In this document: positions 32,953-41,485 of the stretch, piece after piece
How positions within the stretch are numbered: position 1 is the stretch's first letter
Layout: each line of letters opens with the position of its first letter
Assembly: GCA_041838515.1 (NCBI GenBank)
Contig: JBGYPP010000002.1
Location: forward strand, 18,333 to 82,332
Length of the DNA stretch: 64,000 bases
Source of the DNA: JBGYPP01 sp041838515
GTDB taxonomy: Bacteria; Bacillota; Clostridia; Lachnospirales; Lachnospiraceae
Direction: 5' to 3'
Notes under the pieces: generated by a model
The model's database searches: none
What the model was told of the DNA's origin: nothing
What the model saw: the letters and a program-made list of their open reading frames with translations, nothing else
Made by a program: the position numbers and the translations under genes

Positions 32953-33495
32953 CTATCCCCGGCTGGCCACACGGGCATAAGCCAACAATCCGCTGACAGT
33001 CTTGCCGTCCATGATCTCTCCCTTATCTATCATATCCAACAATTCCTCCAGCGCAAAAGCCCTAGATTCCACATACTCATCCTCGTCCAAATCCAAGGCC
33101 CCGGCTGTCAGATTTTCCGCCAGATATATGTCTATTCTCTCATTGGTAAAGGCCACTGTGGTATAGATGGACAGCAGATGCCGTATACTGGCCGCGCTAT
33201 ACCCGGTTTCCTCCCGCAGCTCTCTGGCCGCCGCCTCCATAGGCGGCTCTGCCCCGCCCCGGCCAAGGCCTCCGGCGGGCAGCTCCCAGGTATGCCTTTC
33301 TATAGCATTGCGGTACTGGCGTACCATCAAAATCCGCTCATCCTCCAGCACGGCCACGGCTGCCGCCGCACCGGCATGGTCCAAAAAATCCCACAGCGCT
33401 TCCTTGCCGTCCGGCAGCAGCATGGTGTCCTGATAAAAATCTATAATTTTGCCGTTAAAGACCAAATCCCGGCGTATGCGCCGTATCTCGCCCAT
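32953..33495 (-). CDS. NUDIX hydrolase, ADP-ribose pyrophosphatase type
   Basis: A 180-residue hydrolase of nucleoside diphosphate sugars. The NUDIX box reads GGLGRGGAEPPMEAAAREL then REETGY, matching GX5EX7REUXEEXGU apart from two or three extra residues in the loop after the first Gly. The N-terminal strand set (VFNGKIIDFYQDTMLLPDGK) and VRQYRNAIERHTWELPAGG are typical of ADP-ribose pyrophosphatases. The start lies six bases after the aminotransferase stop, so the two are co-transcribed. Its Shine-Dalgarno (GGAGG) is 11 bases away, rather far. Confidence 0.9.
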   Translation of the reverse strand: MGEIRRIRRDLVFNGKIIDFYQDTMLLPDGKEALWDFLDHAGAAAAVAVLEDERILMVRQYRNAIERHTWELPAGGLGRGGAEPPMEAAARELREETGYSAASIRHLLSIYTTVAFTNERIDIYLAENLTAGALDLDEDEYVESRAFALEELLDMIDKGEIMDGKTVSGLLAYARVASRG

Positions 33496-33501
33496 AGATC
33501 A

Positions 33502-34782
33502 TTACGCCTCCAACAAACGTTCCACAGTTACCAATTTTACGCAGAGCGCAAACAATTCCATGGCCTGGCTGATCTCCTCCAGGTTGGGAAAAGAGGGCGC
33601 CAGGCGTATATTGCTGTCTTCCGGATCCATGCCATAGGGATAGGTGGCGCCGGCCGGAGTCAGCACCAGACCCGCCTCCTTGCACTTGGCCACTATAGCC
33701 TTTGCACAGCCCTTTTCAGCGGAAAAGGATACAAAATATCCGCCCAACGGCTTGGTCCATGCTCCCAGGCCCAGGCCGCCCAAGCGGCCGGAGAGTATCT
33801 CCTCCACCTTCTCAAATTTGGGCCTGAGCAGATCCCCATGGCGGCGCATATGGCCCTCTATGCCGCCCTCCTTGGCAAAATACCGCACATGCCGCAGCTG
33901 ATTCACCTTGTCATGGCCTATGGTCTGATAGAAGAGGCTCTTCTTCCTGTCCGCCACATTGGCCGGGGAGGAGGCAAAGGCAGCCAGGCCGGCGCCGGCA
34001 AAACTCACCTTGGAGGTGGATCCAAAGACATAGGCCATATCCGGATTGCCGGCCTGCTCCAGAGCCTCCAAAATATTCACCAATGCATCTTTTTCCTCAT
34101 ACAAATCATGGACGGCATAGGCATTGTCCCAGAATATGCGGAAATCCTTGGCCGCAGGCTTCAGCGCAGCCAGCGCCTCCACCGTCTGCCGGCTATAGGT
34201 ATATCCCTGGGGATTGGAATACTTGGGCACGCACCACATACCCTTGATGGAGTCATCCTTCTCCACCAGGGCGCGCACCTGGTCCATATCCGGCCCCTGG
34301 GGAGTCATGGACACATTGACCATCTCTATGCCGAAATGCTCCGTAATGCCAAAATGCCTGTCATATCCCGGCACCGGACAGAGGAAGCGCACCTTGCCCT
34401 GCTGCCCCCAGGGCGTATTTCCCAGCACACCATGGGTCATACACTGGGAGATGGTATCGTACATAATGGCCAGGGAGGAGTTGCCCAATACCAGCACCTG
34501 ATCCGGATGCGCGCCCAACAGGCCGCCCATCAGGCGCCGGGCCTCAGGTATGCCCTCCAAAAGACCATAATTGCGCACATCAAAGCCCGCCTCAGTGCGA
34601 AAATCCTCCATTCCCCGTGCCAGATCTGTGGACAGATCCAGCTGGTTGGCTCCAGGCTTGCCCCTGGACATATCCAAGGACAGATTCCGCCCCTTCCATA
34701 GGGCATATTCCTCAGACAGGGTCTTATGCAAGGCCTCCAGGGCCTCCCTGGACAGACTCTTGTACTGCGCTTGCTTTTCCAT
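33502..34782 (-). CDS. Class I PLP-dependent aminotransferase, AspAT-like
   Basis: A PLP enzyme of 426 residues. The cofactor Lys lies in FGSTSKVSFAGAGLA, and the Asn/Asp/Tyr set in VPKYSNPQGYTYS and RIFWDNAYAVHDL. The sequence fits the group of Aminotran_MocR/PF12897-like aspartate aminotransferases (about 430 residues) common in Clostridia and Actinobacteria, with SLDMSRGKPGANQLDLS near the N-terminus. ATG 34782 is chosen, six bases after AAAGGA; other upstream starts are less well placed. A strong promoter and a 12-bp palindrome in the leader suggest repressor control. It is followed by the NUDIX gene. Substrate choice is inferred by family. Confidence 0.9.
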   Translation of the reverse strand: MEKQAQYKSLSREALEALHKTLSEEYALWKGRNLSLDMSRGKPGANQLDLSTDLARGMEDFRTEAGFDVRNYGLLEGIPEARRLMGGLLGAHPDQVLVLGNSSLAIMYDTISQCMTHGVLGNTPWGQQGKVRFLCPVPGYDRHFGITEHFGIEMVNVSMTPQGPDMDQVRALVEKDDSIKGMWCVPKYSNPQGYTYSRQTVEALAALKPAAKDFRIFWDNAYAVHDLYEEKDALVNILEALEQAGNPDMAYVFGSTSKVSFAGAGLAAFASSPANVADRKKSLFYQTIGHDKVNQLRHVRYFAKEGGIEGHMRRHGDLLRPKFEKVEEILSGRLGGLGLGAWTKPLGGYFVSFSAEKGCAKAIVAKCKEAGLVLTPAGATYPYGMDPEDSNIRLAPSFPNLEEISQAMELFALCVKLVTVERLLEA

Positions 34783-34845
34783 GGCCATTCCTTTCTCTTT
34801 TCCTGAAAAGCGGGGAAACACCGCCCCCGCCTCACAAGCGGGATA

Positions 34846-34857
34846 ATTGTATACAAT
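34846..34857 (-). promoter_or_regulatory. Palindrome in the aminotransferase leader
   Basis: ATTGTATACAAT, a perfect 12-bp palindrome just downstream of the predicted transcription start and 64 bp before the ATG. Its form (TTGTATACAA) is like sites of GntR-family repressors. No such gene is in the window. Confidence 0.5.
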
Positions 34858-34871
34858 AATACATGCCACCT

Positions 34872-34900
34872 ATCATAGCGCATAGCTTATCGATTGACAA
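34872..34900 (-). promoter_or_regulatory. Sigma-A promoter of the aminotransferase-NUDIX pair
   Basis: Minus strand TTGTCA (34900-34895), 17 bp, TATGAT (34877-34872). Confidence 0.72.
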
Positions 34901-35140
34901 TGTAAAAAAACACGAAATTTCCGCTGTTTTAAGGGATTTTCCCTAACACAAACACAAATGTCCTCCCGGAAAGGACAGTCCGGACGCCGCAACTGCCCAG
35001 ACACCCCCCCAGAGGACGGCCCGACCGCCATCGGCGAACACCCATCCCCTGCCCGAAAAACACCCTGGCTCCGCAACCGCCCGACCGCACAAACCATATC
35101 CCGGCCATAGAATCCCGTCCAGCGGCTGCCTCCATCACAG

Positions 35141-35821
35141 CTAATATCCCCTCAGACTTTCCACTGCCTCTCCCATCCGCTGCCGGAAAAGACCAATCAG
35201 GCGGCTGCTGCCCAGCCGGTCAGCCCCCAGCGCCACAAAGTCCCGGGCATCCTCCCACCGGGTGATGCCCCCGGCCGCTTTGATGCGCAGAGGGCCTCTG
35301 TGCCGGGCGAACAGCTCTATATCCTCCCTGGTGGCCCCTCCATGGGAAAATCCCGTGGAGGTCTTGATAAAGTCCGCCCCGGACTCCGCCACCAGCCGGC
35401 AGAGGCGTATCTTCTCCTCCTGCTCCAGCAGGCAGGTTTCCACTATGACTTTCAAAATTCTATCCCCACAGAGGGCTTTGAGCTCCCGTATCTCCTCTCC
35501 CACCAGATCGTAACGGCCCATTTTCACCGCCGTCAGGGAGATGACCATGTCCAACTCCGACGCCCCATGGCACAGCGCCTCCTCAGCCTCGTCCATCTTG
35601 GCCCTCAGAGTATGGGCTCCGGTGGGAAATCCTATGACTGTGCATATGGGTATGCGGCCGCCGGTCCAATCCGCCGCCGGCTCCACCAGATTGGGCGCCA
35701 GGCAGACGCTGGCCGTGCCAAATTCTATGGCCTCAAGGCACAGGGCCCGCGCCTGGTCCCAGGTGGCCACAGGGCTTAACAGCGTATGGTCCAAACGCCC
35801 CAATATCTCCTTATCATCCAT
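35141..35821 (-). CDS. deoC: Deoxyribose-phosphate aldolase
   Basis: Splits 2-deoxyribose-5-phosphate to acetaldehyde and glyceraldehyde-3-phosphate in deoxynucleoside breakdown. At 226 residues it has the normal length. The Schiff-base Lys is in ADFIKTSTGFSHGGAT; LKVIVETCLL carries the second Lys, and LRIKAAGGI the third. The opening LGRLDHTLLSPVATWDQ is the family start. ATG 35821 overlaps the argS stop by one base (TGATG), so it is translationally coupled as the last gene of carAB-queH-argS-deoC. Frames extending further up lie inside argS and are rejected. The roughly 240 bp downstream hold small inverted repeats only. Confidence 0.95.
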   Translation of the reverse strand: MDDKEILGRLDHTLLSPVATWDQARALCLEAIEFGTASVCLAPNLVEPAADWTGGRIPICTVIGFPTGAHTLRAKMDEAEEALCHGASELDMVISLTAVKMGRYDLVGEEIRELKALCGDRILKVIVETCLLEQEEKIRLCRLVAESGADFIKTSTGFSHGGATREDIELFARHRGPLRIKAAGGITRWEDARDFVALGADRLGSSRLIGLFRQRMGEAVESLRGY

Positions 35822-37587
35822 CACATTTTCTCCGGCGCCTGGAAGCCCAGCATCCAAATACAATCCTCCATTATGCCCTTGGCCAGCTTTAGCAGGGCCA
35901 GCAGCGCCTGCTGCCTCTCGCCCGGCTCCATGGCCAGTATACGCACATCGTGATACAGCTTGTTAAAGGCATTGGCCAAATCATAGACATAGGCACAGAT
36001 CTTGTGAGGCGCCAGCTGCCTCTCCGCCTCCTCCACAGCTCCGTGGAACAAACATATCTGTATGGCCAGCTGCTTCTCCATGGCCTCAACGGCCGGCCGC
36101 AGCCGGCAGGCAGACAAATCCCCGCCGCCCTGTACATATTTAGCCAAAATGGACTTGATCCGCACTATGGTGTACAGCAGATACGGCCCGGTATCCCCCT
36201 CAAAAGAGGTAAAGCGTTCCAGATCAAAGAGATAATCCTTGGAGGCCTGATTGGACAGATCCCCGTATTTGAGGGCGGCCACGGCCACGATATCCGCCAC
36301 CTCCTTGGCCTCATCCGCCTCCATCTGCCTGCCCTGGGAGATCTTCCTCTCCATCTCCTCCTTGGTTTCCCGTATCAGGTTTTCCAGCCGCATTACACCG
36401 CCGTCCCTGGTCTTAAATGGCTTGCCATCTGCGCCATTCATGGTGCCAAAACCCACAAAATCCAGGACTACGCCCGGCTCCACCAGGCCGGTCTTGCGGG
36501 CACAACGAAACACCTGTTCGAAATACAGTTCCTGCCGCTTATCCACCACATAGACGATTTGGTCCGGACGGTACAGTTCCGTCCTCTCCTGCAAGGTAGC
36601 CAGATCCGTGGTATTGTACAGCGAAGCCCCGTCAGATTTGAGTATCATACAGGGGGGTATCTCCTTGGCATCCCCCTCCTGAGCCACATCCACCACCAAG
36701 GCCCCCATGCTCTCATACGCCAGCCCGGTGGAACGCAGATACTCCACCATGGCCGGTATGCGGGCATCTACATCGCTCTCGCCCTTCCACAGGTCAAATT
36801 CCACCTGTAAATCCCCATAATTGCGCCGCAGATCCTCCAGGGACACATCCATAATATGCCTCCAAAGGGCGCGGTATCCCCTGTGCCCCTGCTGCAGGGC
36901 CTTAGTGGCCTCCATGGCCGCCTCCTTAAAGGCGGCATCCTGCTTGGAGCGGGCGCTGGCGGCTGGATAGATCTCCTCCAGCTCCCTTATGCCAAAGGGC
37001 GGCTGGGAGGGGTATTCCCCCAGGTATTCCGGGTCAAAATAGGGCAGGGAGGCCAGCCTCTCCCGCAGACCCATGATCACCAGGCCCATCTGCAGGCCCC
37101 AATCCCCCAGATGCACATCCCCCAGCACCCTGTGGCCGCAGTAGCGGCTGATGCGCTTGATGGACTCGCCTATGACAGCCGCGCGTATATGCCCCACATG
37201 GAGGGGCTTGGCCACGTTGGCCCCGCCGTAGTCTATGACCACCATCTTGGACTTGGCAGCCTTGGGCAGCCCCCATTTTTCCCCAGCCGCCATATCCTCC
37301 AGATAGGTGTTCAAAAAATCCACAGACAGATCCAAATTCAAAAATCCGGGCGCCACAGCCTCCACCCGGCCAAAAATGCCATTGCCCTCCAGAGCCTTGA
37401 CCACATTCTGCGCAATCTGCAAAGGCGCGCAGCGATAGGCCTTGGCGCCGGACATGGCCCCATTGCACTGAAATTCGCAAAGATCCGGCCTATTGGACAG
37501 GCTCACACGGCCCAGTTGGGCATCGTATCCCGCCTTGGCAAAGGCCTCCCCCATGACGGCTGTCAATAGATCCAACAACTTCTCCAT
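35821..37587 (-). CDS. argS: Arginyl-tRNA synthetase
   Basis: Charges tRNA-Arg; 588 residues, normal length. The N-terminal tRNA D-loop domain has FGRVEAVAPGFLNLDLS. The HIGH motif is VAKPLHVGHIRAAVIGESI. The KMSK site is replaced by GADGKPFKTRDGG, as in most ArgRS enzymes. The C-terminal anticodon domain ends ALLKLAKGIMEDCIWMLG. ATG 37587 lies four bases after GGAGG; a longer in-frame opening to 37776 lies inside queH and is rejected. It starts 10 bp after queH and its stop overlaps deoC. Confidence 0.96.
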   Translation of the reverse strand: MEKLLDLLTAVMGEAFAKAGYDAQLGRVSLSNRPDLCEFQCNGAMSGAKAYRCAPLQIAQNVVKALEGNGIFGRVEAVAPGFLNLDLSVDFLNTYLEDMAAGEKWGLPKAAKSKMVVIDYGGANVAKPLHVGHIRAAVIGESIKRISRYCGHRVLGDVHLGDWGLQMGLVIMGLRERLASLPYFDPEYLGEYPSQPPFGIRELEEIYPAASARSKQDAAFKEAAMEATKALQQGHRGYRALWRHIMDVSLEDLRRNYGDLQVEFDLWKGESDVDARIPAMVEYLRSTGLAYESMGALVVDVAQEGDAKEIPPCMILKSDGASLYNTTDLATLQERTELYRPDQIVYVVDKRQELYFEQVFRCARKTGLVEPGVVLDFVGFGTMNGADGKPFKTRDGGVMRLENLIRETKEEMERKISQGRQMEADEAKEVADIVAVAALKYGDLSNQASKDYLFDLERFTSFEGDTGPYLLYTIVRIKSILAKYVQGGGDLSACRLRPAVEAMEKQLAIQICLFHGAVEEAERQLAPHKICAYVYDLANAFNKLYHDVRILAMEPGERQQALLALLKLAKGIMEDCIWMLGFQAPEKM

Positions 37588-37597
37588 ATCTCCTCCC

Positions 37598-38227
37598 TCA
37601 CCGCCCCCTGGACTTGGAATAAGGGCAGCCGCAGTAATCCTGCCTGTACAATCCCCATTCCTTGGACAATTCCACAGAGCGTTTGTATCCCTCTCTCTTT
37701 TTGAAATCTGACCACAGCCAGGCCGAGCCGTACTTGGCGGCCATGGCCCGGCCCAGCGCATTGAGCCTCTCCGCATCCTTGCGGGGGCTGATGGTCAGCG
37801 TAGTGCCAAAATAATCATATCCCTGGCTGGCGGCCAACCGGGCCGTATTGCCCAGCCGCAGCGCATAACAGCGGCGGCAGCGTATGCCCCCCTCGGCCTC
37901 GGCCTCCAGCCCCCTGGCCAGTTGGACAAAGTCCTGTCTATGGTCATCCCCCTCCAGAATCTCTATAGCATGGCCCTGGCCTGAGGCAGCCATGGCCTCC
38001 ACCAGACGTATCTGCTCCCTCTTGCGCCTGTGGTACTCCTCCTCTTCCAGAAGGTTGGGATTGTAGAAATAGACCGTAATGGCAAAATAGGGCCGCAGAT
38101 ACTCCAGCACATAGGAGCTGCAGGGCGCGCAGCAGCTGTGCAACAACAGCCGGGGAGGATGCTCCCCCCCAGGCTGTATTTGTTGTAAGATTTCTTCACA
38201 TTTTTTTTGATAATTTACCTTTTGCAC
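37598..38227 (-). CDS. queH: Epoxyqueuosine reductase QueH
   Basis: Last step of queuosine synthesis in tRNA, by the cobalamin-free enzyme QueH (DUF208). The 209-residue protein carries the family Cys pattern: LLHSCCAPCSSY near residue 30, CRRCYALRL, and DYCGCPYS near the C-terminus. These bind an iron-sulfur cluster and a second iron site. The start is GTG 38227, five bases after AAGGAG that overlaps the carB stop region. The gene is embedded in carA-carB-queH-argS-deoC, 9 bp after carB, so it is expressed with arginine/pyrimidine and tRNA functions. Confidence 0.94.
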   Translation of the reverse strand: MQKVNYQKKCEEILQQIQPGGEHPPRLLLHSCCAPCSSYVLEYLRPYFAITVYFYNPNLLEEEEYHRRKREQIRLVEAMAASGQGHAIEILEGDDHRQDFVQLARGLEAEAEGGIRCRRCYALRLGNTARLAASQGYDYFGTTLTISPRKDAERLNALGRAMAAKYGSAWLWSDFKKREGYKRSVELSKEWGLYRQDYCGCPYSKSRGR

Positions 38228-38236
38228 GCCGGCTCC

Positions 38237-41200
38237 TTACAGCGAGGCTATATCCACCAGCTCCAGCGCCTGGGCCGCATTCTCCAGGCTGCCCACCAGG
38301 GCCGCCGCCGTATCCAGGGAGGTCAGACAGTGTATGCCGGTTTCTATGGCCGTACGGCGTATGATAAAGCCATCCCGGCTCTTATCCCTGCCCTGGGTGG
38401 GCGTGTCTATCACCAGATCGATCTTGTGGCCCAGCAGCAAATCCATGACCGTGGGCGACTCCTGGGAAATCTTATTGACCCGGCGGGCCGGCACCCCCGC
38501 CTCCTGCAAAGCCCTGGCCGTGCTGTTGGTGGCGTAGATGGTATACCCCAGGGCGGCAAAGCGGCGGCCTATGTCCACAGCCTCGGGCTTGTCCCCATCC
38601 TTGACAGTGATAATAATATTTTTGTGCTTGGGCAGGCGTATGCCCGCGCCCAAAAAGGCCTTATACAGCGCCTGGTTGAAATCCTTGGACAGGCCCAGAC
38701 ACTCGCCGGTGGACTTCATCTCCGGCCCCAGGCTAATCTCCGCGCCCCGTATTTTTTCAAAGGAGAACACGGGCATCTTGATGGCATAATAGGGGCTGGC
38801 CGGATACAGGCCCGGCGCATATCCCAGCTGCTCCAGGCTCTTGCCCAGTATGACCTCCACGGCTATGTCCACGATAGGCAGGCCGGTGACCTTGCTGATA
38901 TATGGCACAGTGCGGGAGGAGCGGGGATTTACCTCTATGACATAGACCTCCTCACCTATGGCGATAAATTGAATATTGATCAAACCCTTGACCCGCAAGG
39001 CCCTGGCCAGGCGGCCCGTATAATCCACCACCTTGTCCACAGCCGCCGGCTCCAGGCTAAATGCCGGGTAGACGGATATGCTGTCGCCGGAATGTACGCC
39101 GGTGCGCTCTATATGCTCCATCACCCCGGGAATAAGGACCTGCTCCCCATCGCAGACAGCATCCACCTCTATCTCCTTGCCCTGGAGGTACTTGTCCACC
39201 AGTATGGGGTGATCCTGGGCCGTGCGGTTGATAATGCCTATGAACTCCTCTATCTCCTGGTCCGAAAAGGCGATCTGCATGCCCTGACCGCCCAGCACAT
39301 AACTGGGCCTCACCAGCACCGGATATCCCAGACGCCCGGCCACCTCCTTGGCCTCCGCCGCCGTATACACCGTGCCGCCTGCCGCCCGGGGTATGCCGGT
39401 CTGCTCCAAAATACGGTCAAACACCTCCCGGTCCTCAGCCGCATCCACATCCTCCGGCTGGGTGCCCAATATGGGTACGCCCATGTCCATCAGACTCTGG
39501 GTCAATTTGATGGCCGTCTGTCCGCCAAACTGCACCACTGCGCCGTCCGGCTTCTCCACGTCCACGATATTTTGCACATCCTCCGGAGTCAGAGGCTCAA
39601 AATACAGCTTGTCCGCTATATCAAAATCCGTGCTGACGGTTTCCGGATTGTTATTGACTATGATGGTTTCAAAGCCCTCCCGGGACAGGGCCCAGGTGGC
39701 GTGTACGCTGCAATAGTCAAATTCTATGCCCTGGCCTATGCGTATGGGGCCAGACCCCAGCACCAGCACCTTTTTGCGCCGGCTGGCCTGGCCCTGGGCC
39801 TCGTTCTCCCCGCCGTAGACAGAGTAATAATAGGGCGTGGCCGCCGCATACTCTCCGGCGCAGGTGTCCACCATCTTAAAGGCGGCCCGTATGCCATGCC
39901 TGTGCCGCAGGGCCAGCACCTCCCGGCAGCTGCCGCCCCAGAGGGAGGAGATAACCTTGTCCGGGAAGCCCATTTTCTTGGCCTCCAGCAGCAGCTCCGC
40001 GCCCAGCTCCCGGCCTCTTTGCCCGGACAGCCTGGCCTCCATCTCCACTATGCGCGCGATTTTATCAACAAACCAAATATCGATCCGGGTGATGCCGTGT
40101 ATGCGCTCCGGCGACAGGCCGTGCCGCAGGGCGCCGGCTATGGCAAAAATGCGCCTGTCGTCCACCTGGGCCAGCCTCTCCTCCCATTCTGCCTCAGTGG
40201 CCGGCAGATTGCCAGAGGGCAGCAAGCTGTCCACCTGCTGTTCCAAGGAGCGTATGGCTTTCATCAACGCTCCCTCAAAGCTGTCGCCTATGCTCATGAC
40301 CTCGCCGGTGGCTTTCATCTGGGTACCCAGGGCACGCTTTGCCGTTATAAATTTGTCAAAAGGCAGCCTGGGCAATTTGACCACGCAGTAATCCACCACA
40401 GGCTCAAAGGCCGCCGTGGTTTCCCCGGTGATGGCATTGGTGATCTCGTCCAGGCGGTAGCCCAGAGCCACCTTGGAGGCCACCCGGGCTATGGGATACC
40501 CCGTGGCCTTGCTGGCCAGCGCCGAGGAACGGCTCACCCGGGGATTGACCTCTATCACACAGTATTCAAAAGAGGTGGGATGCAGCGCAAACTGTATATT
40601 GCAGCCGCCGGTAATGCCCAGCGCATCCACTATATGTAAAGCCGAGGCCCTTAGCATGGTCAACTCCGGCTCCCCCAACGTCTGGGCCGGCGCCACCACT
40701 ATGCTGTCCCCGGTATGCACGCCCACCGGATCTATATTCTCCATGCTGCATATGGTGATGGCATTGCCGGCGCCATCCCGCATGGCCTCAAATTCTATCT
40801 CTTTCCAGCCGGCTATGCAGCGCTCCACCAACACCTGCCCCACCCGGGAGAGACGCAGTCCGTTCTCCAGGATCTCCATCAACTGGGCCTTGTTATAGGC
40901 TATGCCGCCGCCGGAGCCGCCCAGCGTATAAGCCGGCCGCAGCACCACGGGATATCCTATGCGCTCGCTGAAGTCTATGCCATCCTGCACATTCTCCACC
41001 ACAAGGGAGGCGGCGCAGGGCTCGCCTATGCGCTCCATCAGATCCTTGAACTCCTGCCGGCCCTCGGCGTTGCGTATGGTGGCGGCAGTCGTGCCTATCA
41101 GCCGGACCCGGTGCTTGGCCAAAAATCCGCTCTCCTCCAGCTCCATGCCCAGATTTAGCCCTGCCTGGCCTCCCAGCGTAGGCAGAAGGCTGTCCGGCTT

Positions 41201-41443
41201 CTCTTTTTCTATGATTTGCTGCAGTACCGGCACGGTCAACGGCTCTATATATACCTTGTCGGCTATGTCCTTATCCGTCATGATGGTGGCCGGATTGGAA
41301 TTGACCAATATGACCTCCACCCCCTCCTCCTTGAGGGAGCGGCAGGCCTGGGTGCCTGCGTAATCAAACTCCGCCGCCTGGCCTATGACTATGGGTCCGG
41401 ATCCTATGACCATCACTCTCTGAATCTGTGGATTCTTAGGCAT
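38237..41443 (-). CDS. carB: Carbamoyl-phosphate synthase, large subunit
   Basis: Makes carbamoyl phosphate from bicarbonate, ammonia and two ATP for arginine and pyrimidine synthesis. At 1068 residues it is full length: an N-terminal carboxyphosphate half (RVMVIGSGPIVIGQAAEFDY), a C-terminal carbamoyl half (KVLVLGSGPIRIGQGIEFDY), and a final MGS allosteric domain (KNIIITVKDGDKPEAVDIG). ATP-grasp motifs such as IEVNPRVSRSSALASKATG and IEVNPRSSRTVPYISKVTG are intact, so the synthase should be active. AGGAGG lies four to five bases before ATG 41443. It follows carA by 42 bp. Its partner subunit appears unable to hydrolyse glutamine, so free ammonia may be the natural donor. Confidence 0.97.
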   Translation of the reverse strand: MPKNPQIQRVMVIGSGPIVIGQAAEFDYAGTQACRSLKEEGVEVILVNSNPATIMTDKDIADKVYIEPLTVPVLQQIIEKEKPDSLLPTLGGQAGLNLGMELEESGFLAKHRVRLIGTTAATIRNAEGRQEFKDLMERIGEPCAASLVVENVQDGIDFSERIGYPVVLRPAYTLGGSGGGIAYNKAQLMEILENGLRLSRVGQVLVERCIAGWKEIEFEAMRDGAGNAITICSMENIDPVGVHTGDSIVVAPAQTLGEPELTMLRASALHIVDALGITGGCNIQFALHPTSFEYCVIEVNPRVSRSSALASKATGYPIARVASKVALGYRLDEITNAITGETTAAFEPVVDYCVVKLPRLPFDKFITAKRALGTQMKATGEVMSIGDSFEGALMKAIRSLEQQVDSLLPSGNLPATEAEWEERLAQVDDRRIFAIAGALRHGLSPERIHGITRIDIWFVDKIARIVEMEARLSGQRGRELGAELLLEAKKMGFPDKVISSLWGGSCREVLALRHRHGIRAAFKMVDTCAGEYAAATPYYYSVYGGENEAQGQASRRKKVLVLGSGPIRIGQGIEFDYCSVHATWALSREGFETIIVNNNPETVSTDFDIADKLYFEPLTPEDVQNIVDVEKPDGAVVQFGGQTAIKLTQSLMDMGVPILGTQPEDVDAAEDREVFDRILEQTGIPRAAGGTVYTAAEAKEVAGRLGYPVLVRPSYVLGGQGMQIAFSDQEIEEFIGIINRTAQDHPILVDKYLQGKEIEVDAVCDGEQVLIPGVMEHIERTGVHSGDSISVYPAFSLEPAAVDKVVDYTGRLARALRVKGLINIQFIAIGEEVYVIEVNPRSSRTVPYISKVTGLPIVDIAVEVILGKSLEQLGYAPGLYPASPYYAIKMPVFSFEKIRGAEISLGPEMKSTGECLGLSKDFNQALYKAFLGAGIRLPKHKNIIITVKDGDKPEAVDIGRRFAALGYTIYATNSTARALQEAGVPARRVNKISQESPTVMDLLLGHKIDLVIDTPTQGRDKSRDGFIIRRTAIETGIHCLTSLDTAAALVGSLENAAQALELVDIASL

Positions 41444-41485
41444 ATACCCTCCTGGATTGTGGAAATCATCGACTATGGAATCCCT

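Noticed and set aside
34929..35138. A 69-codon frame just after deoC
   Set aside because: Starts two bases after the deoC stop but has Arg/Gly-rich composition, no domain and no clear ribosome site.
38207..40639. An 810-codon open frame on the plus strand
   Set aside because: Antisense to carB, whose motifs are complete on the minus strand.
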